From NCBI GenBank assembly GCA_937928555.1, contig CALFWR010000096.1:1-64000 (forward strand): 64,000 nucleotides of DNA. The letters run 5' to 3'. This DNA comes from an uncultured Pirellulaceae bacterium (GTDB lineage: Bacteria > Planctomycetota > Planctomycetia > Pirellulales > Pirellulaceae). Below are positions 19,209 to 32,053 of the stretch, one piece after another. Within the stretch, counting starts at the first letter, position 1, and the number at the start of each line of letters is the position of its first letter. Made by a program: the position numbers and the translations under genes. The notes under the pieces were generated by a model. It made no database searches. It was given only the letters and a program-made list of their open reading frames with translations, and was not told where the DNA came from.

Positions 19209-19253
19209 TTATTCTTCGACATCTTATTCTTCGACATCTTATTCTTCGTCATC
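19209..19253. repeat. 15-bp triplicated tail (revcomp GATGwCGAAGAATAA), each unit with a stop codon
   Basis: ttattcttcgacatc x2 plus ttattcttcgtcatc; the last contains the gene's stop codon (19239-19241). Confidence 0.9.
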
Positions 19254-21749
19254 GTTTTCGTCGGACCATGGTTTGGGGGAAAGGGCATAAAGCCTTGTCG
19301 CCCCGCGAACCCAAATCCTGTCTCCGTCACTGTACAGATTCCCCACGGGAGCCTCGGTGCCCAGGAAGACCTCGATCTGGTTCAGGACTTTGGCTCGACC
19401 GTTTTCTCCATCAAGAGAAAACTGCCAGATGCTGTTGTTGACTGGAACGAACACGCCCTGCGGCGTCACCATCGCGCGACCGTAGGATACCTTGTCACCA
19501 AAATGGGGTTCGCCGCCCCATGCGGCGCGACCCTGTTCGTCCAAAGCGACCGCCATCACGGTGCGTTGGCCGCCAAGGAAAAGTTTTCGGTCGTAAGCTC
19601 CGATGATGTAGTCCAGTTTGGCACCGTAAGGCGAAAGCCCCCGTTGCCAGACGATCTCTCCGGAATTCCGATCGATCGCGGTCAGGGTTTCGGTGTCACT
19701 GCAAAAGCAAATCAGCTCTCGTCTGTTGGCCAACACCGAATCGCTGGACCAACCGTCAAAAGTAACCATTGAAATGCTGCCGGTGTGGCGACGGATCGGC
19801 AGGCCCGTTTTGCCCATCCTCGAGTACCGTTTGGCGAATCGAATTTTGCCAGTGGACGGATCCACCAGAAAAACAACGCCGGTCCCACAAGTCACCAAAA
19901 CGTCGCTTCCATCGAGAGACATGTTGATCGGCGAGTTCGGTGACGCACCGGACTCCGGGTCGTCGCACAAAAAGCACGACCATACCGTTTTGCCTTCTTG
20001 GGTCGGGTCGACACCGTAAAGATGAATGTCACCGCTTTTGTTGACCGGCACAATCAGAATGTTTCCGAACTTCAACGGCGAACCCATCACTCCGCCGCCG
20101 GTTAACCATTCGCTTTGCTCGCCTTCGGCGATTTTGGGTTTGACTCCGGTCTCGTACACCGCCAATTCGTAGGAAGGAGATTCGACAATGTTGACGCGAG
20201 GCAATCGCCACAGCATCTTTCCCGTCTCCTGCTCGTAGGCGGTCAGGAAATTGTTTCGCGTCCGCCGCAACGACTGGTAGTTGTGCCGGTTTTTGGTTAC
20301 CGGTCGGGTGCTTCGCGAGCCGAAAAGTGTTCCTTCGACCGTGTAGAGGACTCCGTCGTGAATCGCCATCTGGGAATGAATGCGGTCCTCAAAGTACAGC
20401 GACTTTGCCAGCAAGGAGACCCCGTTTGCTTTGGCCTGCTGGAGCCCGCGTCTTTGGAATCCACCTCTTCCCCCCATGCCCATCATCGCTTCACGTGATT
20501 CGGTCGCGTCATCGACCAGGAACACATTCCGCCAGAGGCTTCTCCATGCTGAAAAAGTTTTCAGCACATCGCGGGAATCGCCGTCGGTGCCCGCGTTCTC
20601 GACCACCTCATTGGGAATGCTTGAGCGATTAAAGGCCACCACGTCCCCGGGCCCTTTGAAAAACACACGATCTTCGTCAAACAACAGCCCACCGGCAGGC
20701 CGCCAGCCCTCGGTACGCCATTTGTTGATCATCCGTCGCTCAAGGCTGTTGCGGCTTGATGCCGCCACGTCACCGCTGGCGCGCTTGCCGACAAGCACCT
20801 TGCCCTGGGTGTCGGGACGATTCACCATCCGGCGTTCGCTGGGGGCAATCAGAAACTGCCAGACACTGATCTGATCGCGGTCAAACGCGGACTCTGGCAA
20901 AGAAGGCATCGCCGCCATTCGTGACTGATTTCCCAGCGGCAACGTCCACTCTGAAAGAGCCAGTTCCTGCTTGGGTTTGAACTGTAGGTTTCCCAGGGAC
21001 CGCCGAACCGCGTCGACCGCCGAGCTTTCGGGCGACAGCTCTTTTCCTTTACTGAGCGCCATGGTTGCTTTTGCTTCGTCACCAAGGAACGCATGGCAAA
21101 GCGCGATACGTGCCCAGACGTCCTCCAGTCGAACCGACGGGTCAGGATGATGGTCCACGATTTTCTGTAGTAATCTCAACGCCCCGGTAAAGTCATACCG
21201 GTCCAGGTAAATGCTCGAGAGCCGAAAGGCCGCGTCGTCACCGATCGAACTGGCAAAGTAATTCGACGTCACCTGCGTCAACGCCGTAACGTCGTTCTCG
21301 CCGCTCCGCTTCAGCAGTTCTTTCGCAGACGCATCGGCAGTGACGCGATAAATCTCCAGACCCTCGGGCGGTAAACCAGAGAGCATCTTTTCGATCCGAT
21401 CGCTCATCGAGTAAAAAATCGTGTCGTCGTCGCTGGACAGGGAATCACCGCTGCGTTCCAGAATCGCCTGCCACAATCCCGCTGCCACGCGGTAGTTTTT
21501 TTCTTCCGCATGGCGACTGGCCCGCTGCATCCATGCTTCGAGTTCGGGGTCGGTCTTGAGCACCGCCCCGACGACTTCATCCGAAGAGTCATCGTCCTCG
21601 AATTCAAAGGCACTGCGGTCCTCAAGGACGCGCCAGGCGGGCGCGCCAAGCTGCGCCCACGATGGGGTGGCGGCAACAAGCAGCATCACCAGCGCTGCGG
21701 CAAAAGACAGCAGTGTCTTGAGCCGATTTTTATACCTGCAAAGCATCAT
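19239..21749 (-). CDS. Exported PQQ-like beta-propeller repeat protein
   Basis: Signal peptide; repeated LTAIDRNSGEIVWQRGL, FLVDPSTGKIRFA, AYEQETGKMLWRLP motifs; start overlaps upstream stop. Confidence 0.75.
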   Translation of the reverse strand: MMLCRYKNRLKTLLSFAAALVMLLVAATPSWAQLGAPAWRVLEDRSAFEFEDDDSSDEVVGAVLKTDPELEAWMQRASRHAEEKNYRVAAGLWQAILERSGDSLSSDDDTIFYSMSDRIEKMLSGLPPEGLEIYRVTADASAKELLKRSGENDVTALTQVTSNYFASSIGDDAAFRLSSIYLDRYDFTGALRLLQKIVDHHPDPSVRLEDVWARIALCHAFLGDEAKATMALSKGKELSPESSAVDAVRRSLGNLQFKPKQELALSEWTLPLGNQSRMAAMPSLPESAFDRDQISVWQFLIAPSERRMVNRPDTQGKVLVGKRASGDVAASSRNSLERRMINKWRTEGWRPAGGLLFDEDRVFFKGPGDVVAFNRSSIPNEVVENAGTDGDSRDVLKTFSAWRSLWRNVFLVDDATESREAMMGMGGRGGFQRRGLQQAKANGVSLLAKSLYFEDRIHSQMAIHDGVLYTVEGTLFGSRSTRPVTKNRHNYQSLRRTRNNFLTAYEQETGKMLWRLPRVNIVESPSYELAVYETGVKPKIAEGEQSEWLTGGGVMGSPLKFGNILIVPVNKSGDIHLYGVDPTQEGKTVWSCFLCDDPESGASPNSPINMSLDGSDVLVTCGTGVVFLVDPSTGKIRFAKRYSRMGKTGLPIRRHTGSISMVTFDGWSSDSVLANRRELICFCSDTETLTAIDRNSGEIVWQRGLSPYGAKLDYIIGAYDRKLFLGGQRTVMAVALDEQGRAAWGGEPHFGDKVSYGRAMVTPQGVFVPVNNSIWQFSLDGENGRAKVLNQIEVFLGTEAPVGNLYSDGDRIWVRGATRLYALSPKPWSDENDDEE

Positions 21750-24022
21750 CGATTTCGCCCCCACCACCATGCAAGGAACTGTTCGCTCACCAGCACCGCG
21801 AAAAGTACCATCAACACCTGCAGCCAAATCTCGGTGTTCTTTCCCGAAACGTTCTGGCCGGCCAGATTTTCACTCGAAACCAGTTGCAGATTCTCGCCGC
21901 TAAAACTTTCGCTTCGCTCTGTAGGACTGAGTCGCTTCAGTTGACTTTCGGCTGGATTAAAGTTCGAAGCATACAGCGTTGACGCCGCACCTCCATCATG
22001 TCGCTGTAAATTGACATCATAGAAACCGGCCCGCTGCGTATTCTCGAAAACGAATTCCTGGAACACGCTGTCCGGGTTTTCGGTGTCCAGCGGTTTGGCG
22101 AACGACTCCACCGACTCGTTAGCCGGGTCTCGCATCTTTGCCCGATTTGCAAACGCACTCAAATCGACCGGCTGATGAATCGGCTCGCCCAGCATGATCG
22201 AAGACTCATCGCGCGTCTGACCCAGCAGATAGTCGATCATGTCAATCATCACCGGGGCATAAGTTGGACTGCCGGGCCACATCGTCCAGTCGCCGTCACC
22301 GGGAATTGTAAACACGATCACTCGTCCGTCACCCAACGACCGGTCAACCATCGCCGGCGAATTGTCTTTGTCGGTCAAACGTAGCGGTACCTCGACCGAC
22401 TTGCCCACCAGTTCTTCGTTAAGCCTGGCCGTCCACCAACTGAAAATGTCGATCTTTCCCAGACTCGACGAATCGCTTTCGAGAATAACACGAAGCGAAG
22501 GATGCACCTGGGGGGCGGGTTCAAAGTTCACCCAGCGGTTGAGCGTCGGGTCACCCTCCATCTTTTCCAATTGCACCGGGGAAAGCCCTTGGCCGTCGCG
22601 GTAAAAGGCATCGTTGAACGTGTTGGCACGCACCCGGTTGCCAGGCATGATCACCAGCGAACCACCGTCGGTCACCCACTGGCGAATCGCTTTGATTCGA
22701 TCCGGTGACGCTTCGTCGACGTTGCACAAAAAGATTACCGAATAGTTGGCAAGCGAAACGGTCTCCAGTTCGCTGACGGTAACGTCCTTCATCAGCAAAC
22801 CTGTTCCCGGCACCGCAAGCGACTGCAAATAATGCGTTTCACTGCGTTCGGAAATCGCTGAAGGATCGCCATCAACCAACAACACCGGAATTCCGTCGGC
22901 AATCCTCGCAGCGTAAAACCGCGAGCTGTCTTCGATCATCTGGTCCCGACCAAGCCCCTCGCCAAGCGACTGGCGGTCGATTTCGGCACGGATGCGAAAC
23001 CCCCGTTCGTTTCGGCGTGGCTCATTGGCCAGGCTCAAGCCATCACTTTCGGGGCGGGCAAACCACGTATTGAACAAAAGCGTCTCGGTCTCGCCGGGCG
23101 AAAGCGCACCGATCGTTTCGTACTCCGCCTGGCTATCGTTGACCTGAAACAGCACGTTGACGTCGTTGACCGTTTGCGTACCGAAATTCGTCACGTCCAC
23201 CAAAAAGCTGACTGTCTTTTCGGCAACCAGCAGTGCATCGGGTCGCACCGCCGTGATTGCCAGGTTTTCATCCTGATCGCTTCCGGTGTCGACCACAAAC
23301 GTCCCGGATGACTTTCGTCCGATGTCAGCAATCAGTTTCGCAGGCGACGTTTCGGCTTCCTGATTCGCCAGCGGCTTCCAGTCGCGTGTCCGCAAATCAC
23401 TGTAAAGATAAACCGCTCGCCCTGTATTCTCGCGCTGGCCTTCGAGGTACCGGTTTAGCTCACCAAGAGACTGCGTGTAGTCCGCCACCCCATCAGAGAA
23501 CCCGATCTGATCCACCGTTTGCAGGATCTCGGGCAGGGAATTTTCAGTCAGCGGCTTGTAGTCGATCAGTCGCTGGTTCGGTTCGCTGGTCAGGTAAATG
23601 CTCAACCAGTCCTCGGTTTCGGTCGAAGAAGCAAACCCCTGGAGCAAATCCTTGACCTGCTCCTTGGTCTTGTCCAACGCCGGCATCGAATCGTTGATCA
23701 CGCGCTGCGAAAGCGAGTCGTCGATCAGCAAAATTCGCTCGACCTGCCGCGTCCCGGAAAATCCACCGACAACGCTTGAGGGCAGAAACGGACGGGCCAA
23801 CATAAAGGCCAGCAACAGCATCGCGAGGCAACGCAGTAGCAGCAGGATCAGATTTTCAACCTGAACACGTCGCTTGTTCTTCTTTTCGGCTTCGAACAAA
23901 AAGTCCATCGCCGCCCATTCGACGATCTTGAATCGACGTTTGTTGAGCAGATGGATCAGGATCGGCGAAGCAACCGCCAGGCCGCCCAGCAGCATCCATG
24001 GATTGAAAAACCACGACAGCAT
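21746..24022 (-). CDS. BatA-like protein (N-terminal double-TM, VWA-like)
   Basis: MLSWFFNPWMLLGGLAVASPILIHLLNKRRF start and VWA-like segments. Confidence 0.8.
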   Translation of the reverse strand: MLSWFFNPWMLLGGLAVASPILIHLLNKRRFKIVEWAAMDFLFEAEKKNKRRVQVENLILLLLRCLAMLLLAFMLARPFLPSSVVGGFSGTRQVERILLIDDSLSQRVINDSMPALDKTKEQVKDLLQGFASSTETEDWLSIYLTSEPNQRLIDYKPLTENSLPEILQTVDQIGFSDGVADYTQSLGELNRYLEGQRENTGRAVYLYSDLRTRDWKPLANQEAETSPAKLIADIGRKSSGTFVVDTGSDQDENLAITAVRPDALLVAEKTVSFLVDVTNFGTQTVNDVNVLFQVNDSQAEYETIGALSPGETETLLFNTWFARPESDGLSLANEPRRNERGFRIRAEIDRQSLGEGLGRDQMIEDSSRFYAARIADGIPVLLVDGDPSAISERSETHYLQSLAVPGTGLLMKDVTVSELETVSLANYSVIFLCNVDEASPDRIKAIRQWVTDGGSLVIMPGNRVRANTFNDAFYRDGQGLSPVQLEKMEGDPTLNRWVNFEPAPQVHPSLRVILESDSSSLGKIDIFSWWTARLNEELVGKSVEVPLRLTDKDNSPAMVDRSLGDGRVIVFTIPGDGDWTMWPGSPTYAPVMIDMIDYLLGQTRDESSIMLGEPIHQPVDLSAFANRAKMRDPANESVESFAKPLDTENPDSVFQEFVFENTQRAGFYDVNLQRHDGGAASTLYASNFNPAESQLKRLSPTERSESFSGENLQLVSSENLAGQNVSGKNTEIWLQVLMVLFAVLVSEQFLAWWWGRNR

Positions 24023-24080
24023 TGTTAGACAGCGCCCACGGAAAACGGAAAACAAAACGAAAAACGGAACCCGGAAACCA

Positions 24081-25058
24081 TCATTTCACCAGCTTCCTGC
24101 GGGACTTGGCCCGAAAGTTCAGATACGACGCCAGCACTCCACCAAGCGACTTTGAAGTGTCAAGCAACACGTGGTCGATTCCTGCCGCACCGCAGACTTT
24201 CTTCACGCGCTGCATGTAGCGATCCACCGCCTCAAGGTAGGACTTCTTGAGTGCCCTTGGTTCGGTGTGCAGTTCGGCATCGACTTCCATGCCGCGAAAC
24301 AGAGTGTTGTCTTCAAATGGAAACTCAAGCTCATCCTTGTGCATCACGTGAAACACGATGACCTCGTGACGCCGCAGCCGAAACTGGTTCAGCGACTGCC
24401 CCAGTACTTCGGGATCAAGAAACAGATCCGAAAACAGAATGACCATCCCGCGGCTGCTCAACTGCCCCGCCAGGGCCGTGAATGGATCACTGACATCAGT
24501 CCTGTTTTCCACTTCGGCCTGCTCAAGTTCGTGCAGTAAAAGTTTCAAGTGAGAGGGGTGCGAGCTGTTTTTCAGCGTTTTGTCGATCTGGTTGCTGAAC
24601 AGCACCATGCCCACCGAGTCCGCTTGCTGCTGCATCAGAAACGCCAGACTCGCCGCCGCGGTGGACGCATAGTCGAACTTGCTGCGACCGGTCGCTTCTC
24701 CGTATCGCATCGATTTGCTGCAATCGACCAGCAGGTGGCATTTGAGGTTGGTTTCTTCTTCGTATTCTTTGATGTACAGGCGATCTGTTTTGGAATAGAC
24801 CTTCCAGTCGATGTGCCTCAGATCATCACCGGGCGCGTATTCGCGATGCGCCGCGAATTCGATCGCAAAACCGTTGTAGGGCGAACGATGCTGCCCCGTT
24901 ACAAAACCTTCCACCACCAGGCGAGCGCGCACATCGAGCCGCTTGATTTTGTCCAGCGTCTCGGGATCAAGGTAGTTTGGTTTTTCGGTTTCGGTGTTCA
25001 AGAAGTTTTCAGCTCGGTTCAGTTCATTTGTCAGTTCAATCCGGTTCGTCGAGTTCAA
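24081..25058 (-). CDS. DUF58 domain protein
   Basis: GFAIEFAAHREYAPGDDLRHIDWKVYSKTDRLYIKEYEEETNL. Confidence 0.9.
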   Translation of the reverse strand: MNSTNRIELTNELNRAENFLNTETEKPNYLDPETLDKIKRLDVRARLVVEGFVTGQHRSPYNGFAIEFAAHREYAPGDDLRHIDWKVYSKTDRLYIKEYEEETNLKCHLLVDCSKSMRYGEATGRSKFDYASTAAASLAFLMQQQADSVGMVLFSNQIDKTLKNSSHPSHLKLLLHELEQAEVENRTDVSDPFTALAGQLSSRGMVILFSDLFLDPEVLGQSLNQFRLRRHEVIVFHVMHKDELEFPFEDNTLFRGMEVDAELHTEPRALKKSYLEAVDRYMQRVKKVCGAAGIDHVLLDTSKSLGGVLASYLNFRAKSRRKLVK

Positions 25059-25137
25059 TCCGGTTCGACCGTTCGGTTCGTTGAGTATTCAGCACGCTTG
25101 GTCCGGTCACTGCGTGCTCATTACTCATTACTTGGTC

Positions 25138-25184
25138 CTCAGTACCCAGTACCCAGTACCCAGTACCCAGTACTCAGTACTCAG
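25138..25184. repeat. Heptanucleotide tandem array (cagtacc / cagtact)
   Basis: About 6.5 units, 7 nt downstream of the moxR stop codon. Confidence 0.9.
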
Positions 25185-25190
25185 CGTACC

Positions 25191-26261
<1,071 letters not shown>

Positions 26262-26568
26262 GCGGCGTTGTCCTCTTGTGGATCTTCGTTCCCAGCGACC
26301 GGTCCATGTCCGAACCCCATCGCTGCAACCCTATTCTAACGGCAAAATGCGCCAAGTGTTGATTCGCCACAGCCAATCGCGACCCCCGCCCTGTTACAAC
26401 ACCCCAATTGCCCCAAAAAGGTTGCGGAAATATCCAACACACGACGAATCTCCCCAAAACCTGTTCCGATAGCAACCAACAGCAACCGCCGTTCCACGGA
26501 GTGGAAACATACAGTCCGGCCAGGTGGATAACGCAATCAGCACTTTCTGCAGGAATCCTTGCAGTACA

Positions 26569-27615
26569 ATGAAGGGCAAACCAGCTGGATCGAAGATGAC
26601 TGAAATCCCCCCCTATCCACAACGAGCTAACCGAATCGCCCGGCGGCAGGCGGCTTCCCTTGCCGTGTCGTTACTGTTCCACGTTTCACTGATCGCCATC
26701 GGCGTGCTGCTCTTCACCGTCTTTCGCAGCCCCAGTGTCGAACCCGAAAGACGCGGCGGAATCGTGCTGACGGAAATCAGTGAGATGCAGGAGCCCGTTT
26801 TTCTTGACCAGCAAGACGTTGACCAGGAGCAGGTCGAGCAGCAGTTTCAGGCCGCCCAAGCCGCTGCCGCGCCGAGCGCTCCGTCGATCGACATCCCTGA
26901 ACCGTCGGAGCTTCCCGGCCCCAAGGTCGATTTCGCCGACCCCAGTGCGACCGATATGGCCGCCGAATCCCTGACCGACAAGCCCCCCAATGAATTCGAA
27001 ATCAGCGAAGCCGACCTCGAAGCCATTGCCAGAGAGCAACGTCGTCTCAGAGCGAAACAGCCCAAAGGCAACCCAATCTCGGTTTCGGTCTTTGGCGGCA
27101 CCAAAATGACCGGGCGACGTTTTGTCTTTATCCTCGACCGCTCACAAAGCATGGGCAGCGATGGCCTGGGCGTGCTTTCTCGCGCCCAATCAGAACTCTC
27201 CGGCGCCATTAACCAGCTACAACTCAACCACTCGTTTCAGGTCGTGACTTATCACAGCAAAACCAGCACGATCTCGAAACGGGAACTGCTTCCCGCAAAC
27301 GCGGAAAACAAAGCGCTCGTCAAACCCTTCCTGCAGCGACTCGCTGCCTTTGGTTCGACCGAGCACAAGCATGGGATCTCTGCGGCCCTGGCCTTTCGTC
27401 CCGATACCGTGGTGCTGCTCACCGACGGCGGCTACCCCGGGCTTGGCAACAGTGAAATGAAGAACATCCGCCGACGTGCCGGCGATGCCGAGTTCCACTG
27501 CATCCAGTTTGGGCTTGGCCCGCGACAATCCACCCAACCCAATTTCATGACCAAACTGGCCGGACAGCACAACGGCACCTATCGCTACATCGACGTTCGC
27601 TCGTGGGACAAATAG
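26569..27615 (+). CDS. VWA-domain protein with single TonB-like N-terminal TM segment
   Basis: SLLFHVSLIAIGVLLFTVF; FVFILDRSQSMGSDG (MIDAS DxSxS-like); VVLLTDGGYPG. Confidence 0.75.
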   Translation: MKGKPAGSKMTEIPPYPQRANRIARRQAASLAVSLLFHVSLIAIGVLLFTVFRSPSVEPERRGGIVLTEISEMQEPVFLDQQDVDQEQVEQQFQAAQAAAAPSAPSIDIPEPSELPGPKVDFADPSATDMAAESLTDKPPNEFEISEADLEAIAREQRRLRAKQPKGNPISVSVFGGTKMTGRRFVFILDRSQSMGSDGLGVLSRAQSELSGAINQLQLNHSFQVVTYHSKTSTISKRELLPANAENKALVKPFLQRLAAFGSTEHKHGISAALAFRPDTVVLLTDGGYPGLGNSEMKNIRRRAGDAEFHCIQFGLGPRQSTQPNFMTKLAGQHNGTYRYIDVRSWDK

Positions 27616-27617
27616 AA

Positions 27618-29621
27618 ATGGCAAACAAAGCCCTCATTGCTACCGTTTTTCTACTAACCGCAATCCGGTTTCAAGCTCACGCTGACGAATTCAGCGTCGA
27701 ATTTCGCGACGGCACGATCGCTACCGTGGACGTGGCCGACAGCCCCGTCGAATGGTCAACGGTCTCCTCGGCCGGAGTTCTCAGTAAAAAAAAGGTCAGC
27801 CTGAACCAGGTGAAATCGCTTCGCCTGACGAAACTTCCCGCCAGCGAAAAACTGATCGAGATCCTTGGCCTGATCGGACAACTCGAAAGCGACGATTACT
27901 GGGCCCGCGAAGAAGCCGAAGAAAAACTGGTCGTCCTCGGCAAGCGATACCGAAAAATCCTCGAACAGGAAAACGTGCTCGTCAGCGCCGACGGGAAATA
28001 TCGCCTTCGCCGCGTTATCAACTCGATGGGCACATCCCAGACGCAGTCCACCGTGGATCTTGATCGCATTCTGTTTAACAACGGAGAGCAACTTCTGGGT
28101 GACGCGGGCCTGCTGAATATCAAGTGCACCTGCCGTGGCCAAACGCTCACTCTCAATCGCCGCGAAATCAAAAGACTCTATCGGCCGGTAGCAGCGTCCC
28201 TTCCGCTGGCCAAAACCGGCCCCGTTGAGGTTGAACTTTTCCACGACCACACGCCATTCTTAAAAGCCGGCAAAGTCAGGCTGTTCGAATTTGAAAAAGA
28301 CCCCGACGGTCGCCCGTTCCCCGACAAGGGTATCGTCGAAGTCAACGAAGCCTGGGTCGATGAAGGACTGGTTATGGCCAGCGAAAATCCCAAAGGCCAC
28401 GTCCGCATCAGTAGCTACGAGTTCCTCTCCAAGGATCGACCCGTCGGTGGCCTTTCGATTTGCAACTCAAACATCAAAAACTCAACCAAAAGCCGTTTTC
28501 GTGGCGTGATGATCATCCGCTTCTGCCAGCCAGGCTCGCGCGACGCCGCCCGAGGCGTGCATCAGTTCGGTTGCTTCCTTGCCAAAGTCAACCGCAGTCG
28601 CGACTTCTTGGTCCAAGCCTACGACGCCGCTGGAAACCTGCTGGGCGTCTGCGAAGCCAACCACGAATCATGCACCTTTTGTGGCATCAGATCTTCGGTC
28701 CCAATCGCCAAAATTCGCATCCTCTCCAACCCGTGGGTCAGAGAACTGCGTATCCGCGAGAAGTGGCGCAGCACCGCGGCGGATGTGGACTACGCCGTTG
28801 ACAGCATCTACATGTCCCAGCCGGTGGCCATCAAAAGCCCCACCACAAAACCGCACTACGTCCTGGACAACGGTGATTTTGGATTGATCCGACGTGCTGA
28901 GCTCCTTGATGACGACCGGGTCAAAATCTGGCCCAACGCCGCCAGCCCGGGGCCGTTTCAGGTTGACCTCGAAGACGCCAGTTGCATCGCCTTCGCCCCA
29001 TCGCCCAAGGTCGGCCCTCGCAACCGGTGGATGATCCGCACCACCGACGGAAGCCATTTCGTCTGGGATCCCGCCAGCGGCAAAAGCCCCCGGATCAACG
29101 AAACGATCTCTCCCGATGACATCGTCGCGATCTGGCCCGCCTCGACGCCGCTTCGCTATCCCGGCAAAGGCGACTTTGAAAAAGGCAAGCAGGTGGTTGT
29201 CTTTCCCGGTTGTCGCATCGTCACGAACGAACTTTCCATCACCAAAAACCAGTTCTCCTGGCGAAACGGGACGCAAATCGAAGAAGACCTCTACGTCGAA
29301 GTCGAGGGTCGCGAACGCGTGCAAAACGAGAAACCCGATAACGTTTCACCCGGTCGCGACAAGTTCACCTGGAACATCAGAAGCCTCAAGCAATACGAAA
29401 CGCCATCGATCTGGCTCAAGGCACCAGTGTCGCTGCCAGTCACCGCCGGGATTGTCAAACTCAGAACCGGTGAACAGATCGTTTACGGCAACGGTGGTTT
29501 TGAACTTGAATCGTCAGATGCCAAACAACTTGTATTTCAACGCGGCGAGGACACAATCACCATCCCTTTCAGAGAGGTGACGGCTGTCTATCCTGCGACA
29601 AAAGATGGAGTTCAAAGATGA
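27618..29621 (+). CDS. Exported protein with NPCBM-like region
   Basis: Signal peptide; [24 protein letters not shown]-type region; overlaps next gene. Confidence 0.5.
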   Translation: MANKALIATVFLLTAIRFQAHADEFSVEFRDGTIATVDVADSPVEWSTVSSAGVLSKKKVSLNQVKSLRLTKLPASEKLIEILGLIGQLESDDYWAREEAEEKLVVLGKRYRKILEQENVLVSADGKYRLRRVINSMGTSQTQSTVDLDRILFNNGEQLLGDAGLLNIKCTCRGQTLTLNRREIKRLYRPVAASLPLAKTGPVEVELFHDHTPFLKAGKVRLFEFEKDPDGRPFPDKGIVEVNEAWVDEGLVMASENPKGHVRISSYEFLSKDRPVGGLSICNSNIKNSTKSRFRGVMIIRFCQPGSRDAARGVHQFGCFLAKVNRSRDFLVQAYDAAGNLLGVCEANHESCTFCGIRSSVPIAKIRILSNPWVRELRIREKWRSTAADVDYAVDSIYMSQPVAIKSPTTKPHYVLDNGDFGLIRRAELLDDDRVKIWPNAASPGPFQVDLEDASCIAFAPSPKVGPRNRWMIRTTDGSHFVWDPASGKSPRINETISPDDIVAIWPASTPLRYPGKGDFEKGKQVVVFPGCRIVTNELSITKNQFSWRNGTQIEEDLYVEVEGRERVQNEKPDNVSPGRDKFTWNIRSLKQYETPSIWLKAPVSLPVTAGIVKLRTGEQIVYGNGGFELESSDAKQLVFQRGEDTITIPFREVTAVYPATKDGVQR

Positions 29622-31069
29622 CATATCGGTTTGAAAAGATCCCGTTTGCGGCCTTGCTTTTGACTTTCTTCGTGGTGGCGGCGGCGTTCGCCAAAACCGA
29701 CCGGCCGCCAAACATCGTGCTGATCGTTGCCGACGACCTTGGCTACGGAGAAGTCGGCTGCTACGGACAGAAGTGGATCAAGACGCCGCACATTGATCGC
29801 ATCGCCGCCCAGGGTATCCGCTTCACGCAGCACTACAGCGGGCAAGCCGTCTGCGCGCCCTCACGCTGCGCCCTGATGACCGGCTACCACATGGGCCATG
29901 CCGAAATCCGGTCCAACGGCAATCCTCCCGGTCGCGGCAAAGCCAACCCTGGGCAAATGTACTTCCCCGGCCAGCATCCCATCTCCGATTCTGCGGTCAC
30001 GATTTTCAAATCGCTTAAGCAAAAAAACTACGCCACCGCAGCGATCGGCAAGTGGGGGCTGGGCTCTCATGGCAGCAGCGGCGATCCCAAAAATCAGGGT
30101 GTTGACCTGTTCTACGGCTACAACTGCCAGATCCACGCACACAATCATTACCCAAAATTCCTCTGGCGCAACGACGTCAGAGAACCCCAGCCCGGCAACG
30201 ACCGAAGCGCCAGTGGAGAAACCTGGTCGCAGGACCAGTTCGTGACAGAAGCCCTCCAATTCGTGGACGAAAACAAACAGCAACCGTTCTTTTTGTATCT
30301 CCCCTTTGCCGTTCCGCATCTCGCCATCCAGGCACCTGATGAGGCCATCAGCGCCTACCGCAAAACGATCCCCGAAGCCGACTACGAACACCGTGGCTAC
30401 ATTGAACATCCCACACCGCGGGCTGGCTACGCCGCCATGGTCACGCGGATGGACGAGGGTATCGGCCAGATCATGGACCGCATCAAGAGCCACGGTCTGG
30501 ACGACAACACGCTGGTTATTTTCACCTCCGACAACGGCCCGACGTTTGAACGACTTGGCGGTGCCGATTCGGACTTCTTTGAATCGTCAGGCCCGCTGCG
30601 TGGTCGCAAGGGTCGCTTGCTCGAAGGCGGAATCCGCGTCCCGCTGGTGGCCCGCTGGCCCGGCAAGATCAAGCCCGGTCAAACGTCGGATCACATTAGC
30701 GCTTTCTGGGACTACCTCCCCACACTGTGCGACATCGCCGGGGTAAAAACGCCCGAGGGCATCGACGGGATCAGCTTTGCCCCCACACTGCTGGGCGATG
30801 ATAACCAACGCGAACACGAGTTCCTTTACTGGGAATTCAGGAGCTACGGCGGACAGCAGGCCCTTCGCATGGGAAACTGGAAAGCCATCCGTCAAGGCAT
30901 GGGCAAGAACCACGACGCGCCGATTGAACTTTACGATTTGCAAAACGACATCGGTGAATCCAATAACGTCGCGGCGGATCATCCGCAGATTCTTTCCACC
31001 GTCAAAGCGATCATGAAGCAACAACACACGCCGTCGAAACGTTTTCCCATCAAAGCTCTCGACAAGTAA
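29618..31069 (+). CDS. Sulfatase (FGly-type arylsulfatase)
   Basis: [30 protein letters not shown] FGly motif, TSDNGP. Confidence 0.94.
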   Translation: MTYRFEKIPFAALLLTFFVVAAAFAKTDRPPNIVLIVADDLGYGEVGCYGQKWIKTPHIDRIAAQGIRFTQHYSGQAVCAPSRCALMTGYHMGHAEIRSNGNPPGRGKANPGQMYFPGQHPISDSAVTIFKSLKQKNYATAAIGKWGLGSHGSSGDPKNQGVDLFYGYNCQIHAHNHYPKFLWRNDVREPQPGNDRSASGETWSQDQFVTEALQFVDENKQQPFFLYLPFAVPHLAIQAPDEAISAYRKTIPEADYEHRGYIEHPTPRAGYAAMVTRMDEGIGQIMDRIKSHGLDDNTLVIFTSDNGPTFERLGGADSDFFESSGPLRGRKGRLLEGGIRVPLVARWPGKIKPGQTSDHISAFWDYLPTLCDIAGVKTPEGIDGISFAPTLLGDDNQREHEFLYWEFRSYGGQQALRMGNWKAIRQGMGKNHDAPIELYDLQNDIGESNNVAADHPQILSTVKAIMKQQHTPSKRFPIKALDK

Positions 31070-31096
31070 CCCTGTTCACGCCACGATTCAGCAACC

Positions 31097-32047
31097 ATGA
31101 AATCGAAACCATTCAACTTTGCTGCGGTTCTGTTCTGCCTTCTGTTCTGTCTTCTGTCGGCGCCGCTTCTGCTGGCCCAGGAAGCACAGCAGAAACGGGT
31201 CAAGGAAAAGCACGACACCTCGGATTTTGTCCTAGTGCAGCAGTCGATTGACACTTTCCTCAACGACATTGAACCTGAAAAGATTCTTCTGGTCGTTGAT
31301 ATCGACAACACGCTGCTGGCGATGAACCAGGATCTTGGCAGCGACCAGTGGTTTTCATGGCAGGAAGGCCTGCTCAAAAACGAACCCGCGTCGCCGCACT
31401 TGGTCGCGCCGGAATTTGAAGGCCTGCTTCGCGTCCAGGGGATTCTTTTTGGGCTCGGCGGCATGCACCCCCCGGATCCGAATTTGCCAAAGATGATCGC
31501 GCGAATCCAAAGCCAGGGCGTCGCCACGGTGGTGCTCACATCCCGCGGCCCCGAATTCCGTAACGCCGCAGAACGTGAACTCAAAAACAACGGCTACCGA
31601 TTCGACCAACCGGAAAACCGCTTGGAGATCGTGGAAAAGCGTGGCAACTTTCGGCCCTATGACGCCGCCAAACCCGACGAACACGGGCTTTCGCAACAGA
31701 CGATGGAGATCCTTGGCGATCCCCGCGATGTCTCCTACGCCAACGGTATCTACATGACCGCCGGTCAGCACAAGGGCTTCATGCTCAAAACGCTGCTGGC
31801 CCGCGCTGTCTCCGACGAGAAACCCGATCAGAAACGGGAGTTCGAGGCCATTCTTTTTGTCGATGATCACCAAAAACACACCGACCGGATGCACGCCGCC
31901 TTCCAAAGCGACGCCCTCAGTCTGGTCACGTTCCACTACATGCAGGAAGACGGCAACGTCGCTAACTTCGATCGATCTTCCAAGCAACACGTCATCCGCG
32001 ACTGGAACCGGCTCAACGAATTCATCCAAACCGTCCTCGTCAAGTAA
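31097..32047 (+). CDS. Exported DUF2608/HAD-like phosphatase
   Basis: Signal peptide; [30 protein letters not shown]. Confidence 0.75.
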   Translation: MKSKPFNFAAVLFCLLFCLLSAPLLLAQEAQQKRVKEKHDTSDFVLVQQSIDTFLNDIEPEKILLVVDIDNTLLAMNQDLGSDQWFSWQEGLLKNEPASPHLVAPEFEGLLRVQGILFGLGGMHPPDPNLPKMIARIQSQGVATVVLTSRGPEFRNAAERELKNNGYRFDQPENRLEIVEKRGNFRPYDAAKPDEHGLSQQTMEILGDPRDVSYANGIYMTAGQHKGFMLKTLLARAVSDEKPDQKREFEAILFVDDHQKHTDRMHAAFQSDALSLVTFHYMQEDGNVANFDRSSKQHVIRDWNRLNEFIQTVLVK

Positions 32048-32053
32048 ACGATT

